Positions 24,747 to 31,653 of a stretch of DNA of 64,000 bases are shown here, piece by piece. The notes below the pieces were generated by a model. It saw only the letters and a list, made by a program, of their open reading frames with translations, was not told the DNA's origin and did not search any database. Location: the NCBI RefSeq assembly GCF_018413605.1, contig NZ_JAHCDN010000001.1, positions 1,240,001 through 1,304,000 of the forward strand. The letters run 5' to 3'. The position numbers and the translations under genes were made by a program. The stretch is from Variovorax sp. PCZ-1 (GTDB taxonomy: Bacteria > Pseudomonadota > Gammaproteobacteria > Burkholderiales > Burkholderiaceae_C). Position 1 is the stretch's first letter. Every line of letters starts with the position of its first letter.

Positions 24747-25197
24747 TTTGAACCAAAAAGGCGCAGCCGTGATCGCCTTGGCTGCTGGCGCAGGCTGGCT
24801 GCCGGCCGTGAGTTTTGCGCAAGCCGCTGGCTGGAACAAAGCCGCTTTTGACACCAAGAGCTTGGCAGATGCTGTCAAAGCCATGGGCGGTAGCTCAGCT
24901 GCCACAGTGAGCGCCGATGTGCAGCTCACCGCGCCTGAGATCGCTGAAAACGGCAACGTTGTGCGTATCGGTGTGGCTACGACCAATCCCGCTGTCACGC
25001 AGATTGCCTTGCTCGTTGAGAAAAATCCCAACGCAGTGAGCGCCGTGTTTGATGTGATCCCTGGCACGGATGCCAACTTCGCGACCAATATCAAGATGGG
25101 GCAATCGAGCAATGTGATCGCATTGGCGAAAGCGGGCGACAAATTCTTGTATGCGCAAAAAGAAGTCAAAGTCACGCTCGGCGGCTGCGGCGGTTGA
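24733..25197 (+). CDS. soxY: Sulfur carrier protein SoxY
   Basis: 154 residues. The N-terminus MKRRDLNQKGAAVIALAAG is a Tat-type signal ending near VSFAQA. The C-terminus VTLGGCGG carries the conserved swinging arm, whose cysteine (C152) covalently holds thiosulfate and its oxidation intermediates. Tat export of a folded SoxYZ pair is typical, since SoxZ has no signal of its own. GGAG lies 8 nt before the ATG. SoxZ follows after 27 bp. Confidence 0.96.
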   Translation: MKRRDLNQKGAAVIALAAGAGWLPAVSFAQAAGWNKAAFDTKSLADAVKAMGGSSAATVSADVQLTAPEIAENGNVVRIGVATTNPAVTQIALLVEKNPNAVSAVFDVIPGTDANFATNIKMGQSSNVIALAKAGDKFLYAQKEVKVTLGGCGG

Positions 25198-25224
25198 TCT
25201 TGGGCAAACTTTAGGAGAATTAAC

Positions 25225-25536
25225 ATGACAGATCCAATGAGAATCCGTGCCCAAGTTCAGGGCGACAAAACCACTGTTCGCGTGCTCGTGAGCCACGAAA
25301 TGGAAACCGGCCAGCGCCGTGGTGCTGACGGCAAAAACGTGCCCGCGCACTTCATCCAAACCATCAAAGCCGAATACGCCGGCAAACCCGTCTTCAGCGC
25401 CCAATGGGGGCCTGCGGTTTCGAAGAACCCATTCACGCAGTTCACCTTCAAAGGTGGCAAAGCGGGTGACAAGGTGAAAGTCACTTGGGTGGACAACAAA
25501 GGCGAAACGCGGACTGACGAAGCGGCGATTGCTTGA
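25225..25536 (+). CDS. soxZ: Sulfur carrier partner SoxZ
   Basis: 103 residues without a signal peptide, as expected for SoxZ, which is carried out with SoxY. Typical sequence: PMRIRAQVQGDKTTVRVLVS, HEMETGQRRGADGKNVPAHF and PFTQFTFKGGKAGDKVKVTW. It forms the SoxYZ heterodimer that shuttles the substrate between SoxXA, SoxB and SoxCD. GGAGAATTAAC precedes the ATG. Confidence 0.96.
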   Translation: MTDPMRIRAQVQGDKTTVRVLVSHEMETGQRRGADGKNVPAHFIQTIKAEYAGKPVFSAQWGPAVSKNPFTQFTFKGGKAGDKVKVTWVDNKGETRTDEAAIA

Positions 25537-25563
25537 GGTTAGGTTGTTTGAACGCTAAATAAA

Positions 25564-25660
25564 AGAACGCAAAAGGCGCAAAACCACGCAAACAGCGCAA
25601 AATTTAATTCATTGAATTCTCTTTTGCGTCTTCTGTGTGGTTTTGCGTCTTTTGCGTTCT
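25564..25660. repeat. GCGTTTT-type palindromic repeat between soxZ and soxA
   Basis: Arms 25564-25587 and 25637-25660 are inverted copies matching at 23 of 24 positions (left begins AGAACGCAAAAGGCGCAAAA). The centre is AT-rich with further internal inverted segments. The RNA could form a long hairpin just before soxA. There is no T-run typical of a terminator. Confidence 0.8.
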
Positions 25661-25684
25661 ATTCGTAGAACATTGGAGACGAAA

Positions 25685-26509
25685 TTGAAGAAAAAAACAC
25701 GATTCGCCGGCGTATCTATTGCGCTAGCAGCTATATTTTTTGTAGCATCCCCTGCGCAAGCGCAGCAAAAATCTGCGCAAGATGCGATCAACGAATACCG
25801 CCAATCCTTGCAAGATGGCAACCCTGCTGACTTAAATGCAGCTCGCGGCGAAGGCATTTGGAATGCCAAGCGCGGCGGTAAATCGCTTGCCGAAAGCTGC
25901 GATCTGGGCTTAGGTATTGGCAAAGTCAAAGGCGCAGTGGCACAACTGCCCAAGTACTTTGGCGATGTGAAAAAAGTGATGGATATAGAGTCCCGCCTCG
26001 TGCATTGCATGGTGACTTTCCAGGGTGCGAAGCGGGAAGACTTCACGCCGCGTACGGTATTCAGCGGCGAAGGCCAGCGCGCCACGATGATTGAAGACCT
26101 CGTAGCCTTTGTGTACGACGAATCACGCGGCGAGACGATCAAAGTGCCGCAAGGCCATGCGCTGGAGAAAGCTTCTTTTGAGCGCGGCAAGCAAGCCTTC
26201 TATTTCAAAGGCGGTCCGTACGATTTTTCTTGCGCCGCTTGCCACAGTGAAGATGGCAAGCGCATCCGCCTGCAAGATCTGCCTAACCTCACCAAAACCG
26301 CCCCGGCTCAAGCCGCCTTCAGCCAATGGCCTGCCTATCGCGTGAGCCAAGGCGCGGTGCGCACCATGCAATGGCGCTTGTACGATTGCTTCCGCCAGCA
26401 GCGCTTTCCTGAGCTGCAATACCTCTCGCAAACCTCGGTCGATCTCATCACCTTCATGGGCGTGAACGCCAATGGCGGCAAGATGGCTGCACCTGCTATT
26501 AAGCGTTAA
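25685..26509 (+). CDS. soxA: SoxA, heme-containing subunit of L-cysteine S-thiosulfotransferase
   Basis: The best start is the TTG at 25685 (GGAG at 25675-25678, 6-nt spacing). It directly begins a signal peptide, MKKKTRFAGVSIALAAIFFV, cleaved near AQA-Q; the frame upstream runs into the palindromic repeat. 274 residues. One heme site, CAACH (183-187), is present. The first heme site of two-heme SoxA proteins is replaced by cysteines C72 and C108, a known one-heme form. The active-site cysteine is C235 in YDCFRQQRFPE, which ligates heme and carries persulfide. With SoxX it joins thiosulfate to SoxY. Signal-peptide codons coincide with a dispersed repeat (25702-25746). Confidence 0.93.
   Translation: MKKKTRFAGVSIALAAIFFVASPAQAQQKSAQDAINEYRQSLQDGNPADLNAARGEGIWNAKRGGKSLAESCDLGLGIGKVKGAVAQLPKYFGDVKKVMDIESRLVHCMVTFQGAKREDFTPRTVFSGEGQRATMIEDLVAFVYDESRGETIKVPQGHALEKASFERGKQAFYFKGGPYDFSCAACHSEDGKRIRLQDLPNLTKTAPAQAAFSQWPAYRVSQGAVRTMQWRLYDCFRQQRFPELQYLSQTSVDLITFMGVNANGGKMAAPAIKR
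25702..25746 (-). repeat. Dispersed ~50-bp repeat inside the soxA signal peptide
   Basis: ATTCGCCGGCGTATCTATTG, then CGCTAGCAGCTATA is the family core in reverse. It is translated as FAGVSIALAA, aligning frame for frame with IAGVFTARAA in soxX. Confidence 0.75.
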
Positions 26510-26523
26510 AACGGGAGATTTCA

Positions 26524-27189
26524 ATGAAAAAACAGCATATCGCCGGCGTATTTACTGCGCGAGCAGCTATCACTTTAGTAGCAACTACTGCGACCTTACT
26601 TATTGCAGGCTGCACCACTTTGCCCAGTGCAGAAGAGTCCCTCGCCGCCATCAAAAGCAGCTTCAGCGAGCGCGGCATCGCCAAACTCGATCGCCTCGAT
26701 CAAACCGAAATCCAGCGCCTCTGCTCCGAAGCCAACATGACCGGCAAAGACATCGACAAGAAAACCGCCGATAAAATCCAGACCGCGCTCTACGACAAAA
26801 TCCCGTATCCGAAAGACGGTTTCATCGGTGATTGGCGTGAAGGCGAGCGCATCGCGCAAAACGGCCGAGGCATGCAATTCACAGATGCAGCTGGCGTGCC
26901 CAATGGCGCCAACTGCTACGCCTGCCACCAAATCAGCCCGCAAGAGATCAGCTACGGCAACCAAGGCCCCAGCCTCTTGAAATACGGCGCGATCCGTCAA
27001 GTCAAAGATGCCAACAGCAAAGAAGCCGAGCCCATCGTGAAATACACATGGGCCCGCATCTGGAACACCCACAGCGTCAACCTCTGCAGCAACATGCCCC
27101 GCTTCGGCGATGCAGGCATCTTGACCGAGCAACAGATCAAGCATGTGATGGCGCTATTGTTGTCGCCTGATTCACCAGTTAATAAGTGA
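26524..27189 (+). CDS. soxX: SoxX, c-type cytochrome subunit of L-cysteine S-thiosulfotransferase (lipoprotein form)
   Basis: 221 residues. The N-terminus ends in a lipobox LLIAGC (C30), so this SoxX is probably membrane-anchored. A helical region of about 80 residues is followed by the heme domain with CYACH (131-135), GPSLLKYG and the methionine ligand in LCSNMPRFG. SoxXA starts the cycle by coupling thiosulfate to SoxY. The first codons (26535-26584) are a dispersed-repeat copy, giving IAGVFTARAAITLVATTATL as the hydrophobic core. The gene lies 14 bp after soxA and overlaps the next gene by 4 bp. Confidence 0.93.
   Translation: MKKQHIAGVFTARAAITLVATTATLLIAGCTTLPSAEESLAAIKSSFSERGIAKLDRLDQTEIQRLCSEANMTGKDIDKKTADKIQTALYDKIPYPKDGFIGDWREGERIAQNGRGMQFTDAAGVPNGANCYACHQISPQEISYGNQGPSLLKYGAIRQVKDANSKEAEPIVKYTWARIWNTHSVNLCSNMPRFGDAGILTEQQIKHVMALLLSPDSPVNK
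26535..26584 (-). repeat. Dispersed ~50-bp repeat inside the soxX signal peptide
   Basis: CATATCGCCGGCGTATTTAC, then TGCGCGAGCAGCTATCAC is the family core in reverse, followed by TTTAGTAGCA. It forms the h-region of the SoxX lipoprotein signal. Confidence 0.8.
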
Positions 27190-27656
27190 ACTTGACGCTA
27201 TTTACCGTAAAGGCAGGGGTGCTATTGATTGCATCTGTAGTAATGTCTTCGGCGTTTGCAAATGCGCCAGCTGACTTCTCAGGTACGAGTTGCAAATTAG
27301 AAGCGCCGCCGAGCGATTCGGGTGAAGAGGCCATGCATAGCAACAAGTTGCTGATTTACCCTCGTGCTTCACAAATCAATCGGAGTTTTACTGGCTGTCA
27401 ATCCATGTGGTATCAAGACACTGATAAGTGGCTGCTGGTATCTAAGACGCATGTTGTCAAAGGAGAGGCCGTCGCTATTTGGTCTGCTGATCGTTCTGGC
27501 GGTGTAGTTTGTAGGTATGAGAAAGGTAAGGCCTTAGGAGACAAGACTGGTAAATGCCCTGACTATCGTCTAGTAATTGCGAAATCATTGCCTTTAGGAT
27601 GCTTTGCAAAAATCAAAGCCTCGGGGCAATTCCCCAAAGAATGTGATTACGACTAA
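27186..27656 (+). CDS. Unidentified Cys-rich secreted protein between soxX and soxB
   Basis: 156 residues from a GTG that overlaps the soxX stop by 4 bp, which supports real translation. A signal peptide (TVKAGVLLIASVVMSSAFAN) leads to a mature part with six cysteines (GTSCKL, TGCQSM, VVCRYE, GKCPDY, LGCFAK, KECDYD), enough for three disulfides. No heme motif is present. It is not one of the named Sox proteins I know (not SoxE, F, G, H, V, W, S or T). Base composition appears slightly more AT-rich than the flanking sox genes. A gap of only 5 bp to soxB suggests cotranscription. Confidence 0.7.
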   Translation: MNLTLFTVKAGVLLIASVVMSSAFANAPADFSGTSCKLEAPPSDSGEEAMHSNKLLIYPRASQINRSFTGCQSMWYQDTDKWLLVSKTHVVKGEAVAIWSADRSGGVVCRYEKGKALGDKTGKCPDYRLVIAKSLPLGCFAKIKASGQFPKECDYD

Positions 27657-27661
27657 CGTAT

Positions 27662-29377
27662 ATGAATCTCACCCGCCGCGAATTTTCTTCTGTCCTCACT
27701 GCCGCCGCCGTCGCAGGCTTCCCTTTGTCAAGAGAGGCTAACGCCCAAGAAGCGCAGCGCCTGTATGACGTTCCTAAAACCGGCAATGTGCATCTGCTGC
27801 ACATGACCGATTGCCATGCGCAGCTCTTGCCGATTTACTTTCGCGAGCCGGATGCGAATATTGGAATTGGGAGCATGTGGGGCAAGGTGCCGCATCTCGT
27901 GGGTGAGCATTTGCTGAAATATGCGGGATTGAAGGCGGGTAGCGCGGAGGCGCATGCGCATACTTATCTCGACTTTGAGCGGGCGTCGAAGCAGTATGGC
28001 AAGGTAGGTGGGTTTGCGCATTTGGCTACTCTGGTGAAGCGCCTGAAGGCCTCGCGGCCTGGCTGCTTGTTGCTCGATGGGGGCGACACTTGGCAGGGCA
28101 GCGCGACATCGCTGTGGACGAATGCACAAGACATGGTGGACGCTTGCAAACTGCTTGGCGTAGATGTGATGACGGCGCACTGGGAATTCACCTATGGTGA
28201 AGAGCGCGTCAAGCAGATCATTGAAGGTGACTTCAAAGGCAAGATCGATTTCGTCGCGCAAAACGTGAAGACGAAAGACTTTGAAGATCCAGTCTTCAAG
28301 CCTTTCGTGATCAAAGAAATGAATGGCGCGAAAGTGGCCATCATTGGCCAAGCCTTTCCCTACACGCCGATTGCGAACCCGAGCTGGCAGGTGCCGAGCT
28401 GGACGTTTGGCATCCAAGAGGCAGAGCTGCAAAAGCAGGTGAACCAGGCCAAGGCGCAGGGCGCGCAGGCGGTGGTGCTGCTCAGCCACAACGGCATGGA
28501 TGTGGATCTGAAGCTGGCTGGCCGCGTCACTGGCATTGATGCGATTCTGGGTGGGCATACGCATGATGGCGTGCCTAAGCCAACGATGATCACGCGCACG
28601 GATGGGCAAACGCTGGTGACCAATGCCGGCAGCAATGGCAAATTTCTCGGCGTGCTGGATATTGATGTGCAGCAGGGAAAAGTGAAGGCTGTGAACTACC
28701 GCTTGCTGCCCGTGTTTGCCAATATGCTGCCGGCTGATCGCGAGATGCAGGCCTACATCGACAAAGTGCGCGCGCCATTCAAAGCGAAGCTGGAAGAGCC
28801 TCTGGCGGTTACGGAAGGCTTGCTCTACAGACGCGGCAATTTCGCAGGCAGTGTGGATCAGGTGATCATGGATGCACTCATGCAAGTGCGCGGCGCGGAG
28901 ATCGCGTTCTCGCCCGGCTTCCGCTGGGGCACATCGCTGCTGCCCGGCCAGCAGATCACGCGCGAGCATGTGATGGATCAAACCGCCATCACCTACCCGT
29001 GGACGACCGTGACCGACATCAAAGGCGACATGCTCAAGATCATTTTGGAAGACGTGTGCGACAACCTCTTCAACCCCGATCCGTATTACCAACAAGGCGG
29101 CGACATGGTGCGCGTGGCCGGCATGAGCTACACCTGCGCGCCGGGTGCGAAAAGCGGTGAGCGTATCTCCGAGATGCGGCTCAAAGGCCAGCTGATTGAT
29201 CCCAATAAGACTTACAAAGTGGCAGGCTGGGCGCCCGTGCAAGAAGCCAGCAAAAACGCCGGGCCACCGGTCTGGGATGTGGTGGAGACCTACCTCAAAA
29301 GCCAAAAAGTGCTCAAACCCGTGCGCGTGAACAATCCGAAACTTCTCGGATTAGACGGCAACCCCGGAATCGTGTGA
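27662..29377 (+). CDS. soxB: Thiosulfohydrolase SoxB
   Basis: 571 residues. A Tat signal (LTRREFSSVLTAAAVAGFPL) is followed by the metallophosphoesterase-fold domain with the metal ligands of the di-manganese centre: MTDCHAQ (D50, H52), LLLDGGDTWQGSAT, AHWEFTYG, VVLLSHNGMDVDL and GGHTHDG. The C-terminal 5'-nucleotidase-type domain includes SPGFRWGTSLLPGQ. SoxB hydrolyses sulfate from the SoxY-bound thiosulfonate. It is the last core gene of the cluster. Confidence 0.97.
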   Translation: MNLTRREFSSVLTAAAVAGFPLSREANAQEAQRLYDVPKTGNVHLLHMTDCHAQLLPIYFREPDANIGIGSMWGKVPHLVGEHLLKYAGLKAGSAEAHAHTYLDFERASKQYGKVGGFAHLATLVKRLKASRPGCLLLDGGDTWQGSATSLWTNAQDMVDACKLLGVDVMTAHWEFTYGEERVKQIIEGDFKGKIDFVAQNVKTKDFEDPVFKPFVIKEMNGAKVAIIGQAFPYTPIANPSWQVPSWTFGIQEAELQKQVNQAKAQGAQAVVLLSHNGMDVDLKLAGRVTGIDAILGGHTHDGVPKPTMITRTDGQTLVTNAGSNGKFLGVLDIDVQQGKVKAVNYRLLPVFANMLPADREMQAYIDKVRAPFKAKLEEPLAVTEGLLYRRGNFAGSVDQVIMDALMQVRGAEIAFSPGFRWGTSLLPGQQITREHVMDQTAITYPWTTVTDIKGDMLKIILEDVCDNLFNPDPYYQQGGDMVRVAGMSYTCAPGAKSGERISEMRLKGQLIDPNKTYKVAGWAPVQEASKNAGPPVWDVVETYLKSQKVLKPVRVNNPKLLGLDGNPGIV

Positions 29378-29450
29378 AACTGTATTGATTGAACGCACTC
29401 AAACGCTAGGTCGTAAGCGTATCCTGCGTTTTCTTGAGAGGGATATCACT

Positions 29451-29765
29451 ATGAATTCAATAGCACTCCGCGCAGATTCTATGCCGGCGATATGCCGTTT
29501 TTCTCATAAATTATTGGCTTTAATGAGCATTGCAGTCCTGCTCACCGCCTGCGCGGGTGTGAGCCCAAGCATTGGCATCAGCTTGCCCGTCGGCAAAATA
29601 GGTGGCGTAGGTGTAAGCATCGGTGGTGGCGGTACAGTCTCTGGCTCAGTAGGCGTTGGCGCAGGTGGCGGCTCAGTGAGCGTGGGCGCTTCTGGGCAAT
29701 TGCCTAAACCTCCCGAGACAAAGCCTGAAGTTGAGCCCGAGAAAAAAGAAGAGAAGAAGCCCTGA
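29451..29765 (+). CDS. Small Gly-rich lipoprotein downstream of soxB
   Basis: The ATG at 29451 has GAGAGGG upstream, and an in-frame ATG at 29523 is a shorter alternative. The hydrophobic stretch LLALMSIAVLLTAC is a lipobox. The mature part is a Gly/Val/Ser repeat region (GVSIGGGGTVSGSVGVGAGG) and a Pro/Glu/Lys tail ending in KKEEKKP. The first 20 codons are a dispersed-repeat copy. No known function; such low-complexity lipoproteins are common in Burkholderiales. It may be cotranscribed with sox but is not a known Sox component. Confidence 0.65.
   Translation: MNSIALRADSMPAICRFSHKLLALMSIAVLLTACAGVSPSIGISLPVGKIGGVGVSIGGGGTVSGSVGVGAGGGSVSVGASGQLPKPPETKPEVEPEKKEEKKP
29455..29510 (+). repeat. 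Dispersed ~50-bp repeat at the 5' end of the lipoprotein gene
   Basis: CAATAGCACTCCGCGCAGAT, then TCTATGCCGGCGATATGCCG and TTTTTCTCATAAA. It is translated as SIALRADSMPAICRFS, the same frame as in the SIMPL gene (SIALCAGLMPATAVFS). Confidence 0.8.
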
Positions 29766-29806
29766 GCTTTTCTTAACTTGTTTGTTGAGTTAGCGCGCTT
29801 CGCGTC

Positions 29807-29977
29807 TCACACCACCCGCTCGCCTGCCATGTGACGTGCCCGAAAAAGCCGAGGCCTTTCTTCGTGAGGCGCTCTTGCCCGCAAGCGACGAGCTGCGATC
29901 TTTTGTAGCGATGATTGCATGGTTGGCCGCGCCCGACCAGCGAAAGGCTTCGTTTTTTCAGACCCATCACGTAGCGG
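29807..29977 (+). repeat. Left 171-bp inverted repeat of an accessory cassette
   Basis: Pairs as an inverted copy with 30467-30637 over the full length at roughly 85-90% identity by eye. It contains GACGTGCCCGAAAAAGCCGA and TTCGTTTTTTCAGACCCATC. On the plus strand it stays open as a frame including VPEKAEAFLREALLPASDEL, and the mirror frame of the right copy is open too. Confidence 0.85.
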
Positions 29978-29995
29978 GTGGATATTCTTGGCACT

Positions 29996-30343
29996 TTACG
30001 AAATGATTGCATCGAATCGCTTGCGGAGCTCATCGAGTTCATCGAGCGCACTAGCGATAGTTCTCGCTGCAGAAGGGCTTTCAGGGTTCCCGTATTTGTT
30101 GCAAGTATCTTCGTAGGTTGACACGAGCGTTCTAATCTCAGCGCAAAGTAGTTTCAGGCTAGGGTGAGTGCTAGAAATGGGATTGACGTCAATTTCCGCA
30201 AGCACGCCTGAAAGTACGCGGTCAAGGTGAGCGATGTAGTTTGGCTCAAGAATAACTGACGGACCCCCTTGTCCGCTAATGGACACGATTGCGCCGTCGT
30301 CACCCTGTTCCAGTACAGCAAGTTCTTCAAATTGCTTCAACAT
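29996..30343 (-). CDS. Hypothetical 115-residue protein enclosed by inverted repeats
   Basis: The start has GGAG 7 nt upstream (AGGAGCGGCCAATG), supporting translation. The protein is soluble and acidic, with no signal peptide: MLKQFEELAVLEQGDDGAIV, then SISGQGGPSVILEPNYIAHL and a helical C-terminal half ending in LDELDELRKRFDAII. I do not recognise a family. It is the only likely gene between the two 171-bp inverted repeats, so it may travel with them as a cassette. Its composition looks less GC-rich than the housekeeping genes. Confidence 0.6.
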   Translation of the reverse strand: MLKQFEELAVLEQGDDGAIVSISGQGGPSVILEPNYIAHLDRVLSGVLAEIDVNPISSTHPSLKLLCAEIRTLVSTYEDTCNKYGNPESPSAARTIASALDELDELRKRFDAIIS

Positions 30344-30466
30344 TGGCCGCTCCTGCTAAGACATATCCCAGCCAGAAATGGCGTGGAGAAGAAGTTTGAT
30401 AGTGCGTAAGATTGATTTATAACCCAATCTTCCCGGAGCGGGGAACGATGCGTCAACAACCTAAAT

Positions 30467-30637
30467 CCGCTACGTGATGGGTCTGAAAAAACGAAGCCTT
30501 TCTTTGGTCGGGCGCGGCAAACCATCTCATCATTGCTAAAAATGGTGGGAGCTCGTCGCTTGCGGGCAAGAGCGCTACACGAAGAAAGGCCTCGGCTTTT
30601 TCGGGCACGTCACGTGGCAGGTGAGCGGGTGGTGTGA
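30467..30637 (-). repeat. Right 171-bp inverted repeat of an accessory cassette
   Basis: Inverted partner of 29807-29977. Differences cluster in the middle (positions corresponding to about 29893-29922 on the left). The 30344-30466 stretch between the hypothetical gene and this arm shows no gene. Confidence 0.85.
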
Positions 30638-30665
30638 AACGGTTGAGTACTAGCAATACGATGAG

Positions 30666-30690
30666 GCTTCGACAGGCTCAGCCCGAACGG
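30666..30690 (+). repeat. Single REP-like unit
   Basis: GCTTCGACAGGCTCAGCCCG followed by AACGG. It resembles the REP pair at 21437-21500 and lies between the cassette and the thioesterase remnant. Confidence 0.6.
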
Positions 30691-30709
30691 TATATTGGAG
30701 ATCAACAGT

Positions 30710-31112
30710 TCAGAGCAATGCGTAAGTCGTCGTCGCGCGGCAAACGCTTTTGCCATCTGCGCCGCGAATATCGATTTCACCGAAAGCTAAGTTCTTTCCG
30801 GCGCGCAAAACGCTGGCCGTGATCAAGCCATCTTGACCACTCAGGGGTTTTAAGAAGCTGGTGTTCATCTGCACGGTGGTGCAGGGGCGGAATTCGCCGA
30901 GGTGTTGCATGAGGGCGAGCACACATGGCTGTGTCTGCGGCGGCCATCATGGATTGGCCGCAGACCATGCCGCCTACTCGGCAGAGATCTTGCGAGAAGG
31001 GCAGGCGCAATAGCACTTGGCTGGCTTCGCTGCTTTCAACTTTGAGATTTAAAGCTTGCACCCAGGGGGCGAAGTATTCGGGGAGGGCGGCTTGGAGAGT
31101 TGGTGCATCCAT
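30710..31112 (-). pseudogene. PaaI-type hotdog thioesterase broken by a frameshift
   Basis: The first 63 codons (MDAPTLQAALPEYFAPWVQA ... LCRVGGMVCGQSMMAAADTA M) and a second frame (VLALMQHLGEFRPCTTVQMN, TSFLKPLSGQDGLITASVLR, ...SVCRATTTYALL) join into one hotdog thioesterase of about 133 residues if a single extra base near 30923 (ATG-T-GTGCTC) is ignored. The GGMVCGQSMMAAADTAM helix and the TVQMNTSFLKP strand are typical of PaaI-like acyl-CoA thioesterases. As sequenced the product ends early in a nonsense tail. A real mutation and a sequencing error cannot be separated here. Confidence 0.82.
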
Positions 31113-31190
31113 CGATTGAGAATAACACTGTTGATGCAGGATACTTTTAACTCCTGTCGCATCAGGCCTTCATGGCGATGCTCAATAGCT

Positions 31191-31595
31191 TCAATGAACG
31201 TATGTCTTTTGCCCAAACATGCTGTCGGGCATCAAGCCGTGAAACAGGCGAGTGATACGCTCGATTTTGATGCGTGCCTCGCGCTCATCGGTTTCACTGC
31301 TGAGCAGGGCCATCAGATCGCTGCGCAGGTACCACAAATCCTGCACATCGCGTGCAAAGTGAATACGCCGCCCAACCGTAAGAGCTGCTGGAGTGGGTAA
31401 TTCACAGACACAGCGTTGCATCTCTTGGCGTATGAGTTTCACGCGTCCTGCGATGTATTGCGCATCATCTGTTGTCAATATGCTGGCCTCAGGCTCAAGG
31501 TCCATTTCGCTGCTGGTTCTTGAAAGACTCAGGCTTTTAGCCCATGCAATGCCGATGCTGGCAATGTTTTTAGGTAAAAGATTGATCATCTTCAT
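31191..31595 (-). CDS. Hypothetical 134-residue protein
   Basis: The frame is open from 31688, but that would overlap the DUF4382 gene. The ATG at 31595 (MKMINLLPKNIASIGIAWAK) leaves 58 bp between the genes, although no good ribosome-binding site is visible. The protein has no membrane segment and no motif I recognise; it has a helical, charged C-terminal half (DEREARIKIERITRLFHGLM). Possibly cotranscribed with the DUF4382 lipoprotein upstream. Function unknown. Confidence 0.5.
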   Translation of the reverse strand: MKMINLLPKNIASIGIAWAKSLSLSRTSSEMDLEPEASILTTDDAQYIAGRVKLIRQEMQRCVCELPTPAALTVGRRIHFARDVQDLWYLRSDLMALLSSETDEREARIKIERITRLFHGLMPDSMFGQKTYVH

Positions 31596-31653
31596 AGGAG
31601 AGTTTCTGGTGAGATTGGCTTGAAACAATGGGGTGCTTGTGCTCGGGTTGCGC

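Noticed and set aside
27728-29305. 525-codon open frame antisense to soxB
   Set aside because: His/Arg/Leu-rich translation without domains, fully opposite a convincing soxB. A codon-bias shadow.
29773-30051. 92-codon minus-strand frame across the left inverted repeat
   Set aside because: It lies mostly in the repeat, overlaps the end of the hypothetical gene, and has no ribosome-binding site or family.
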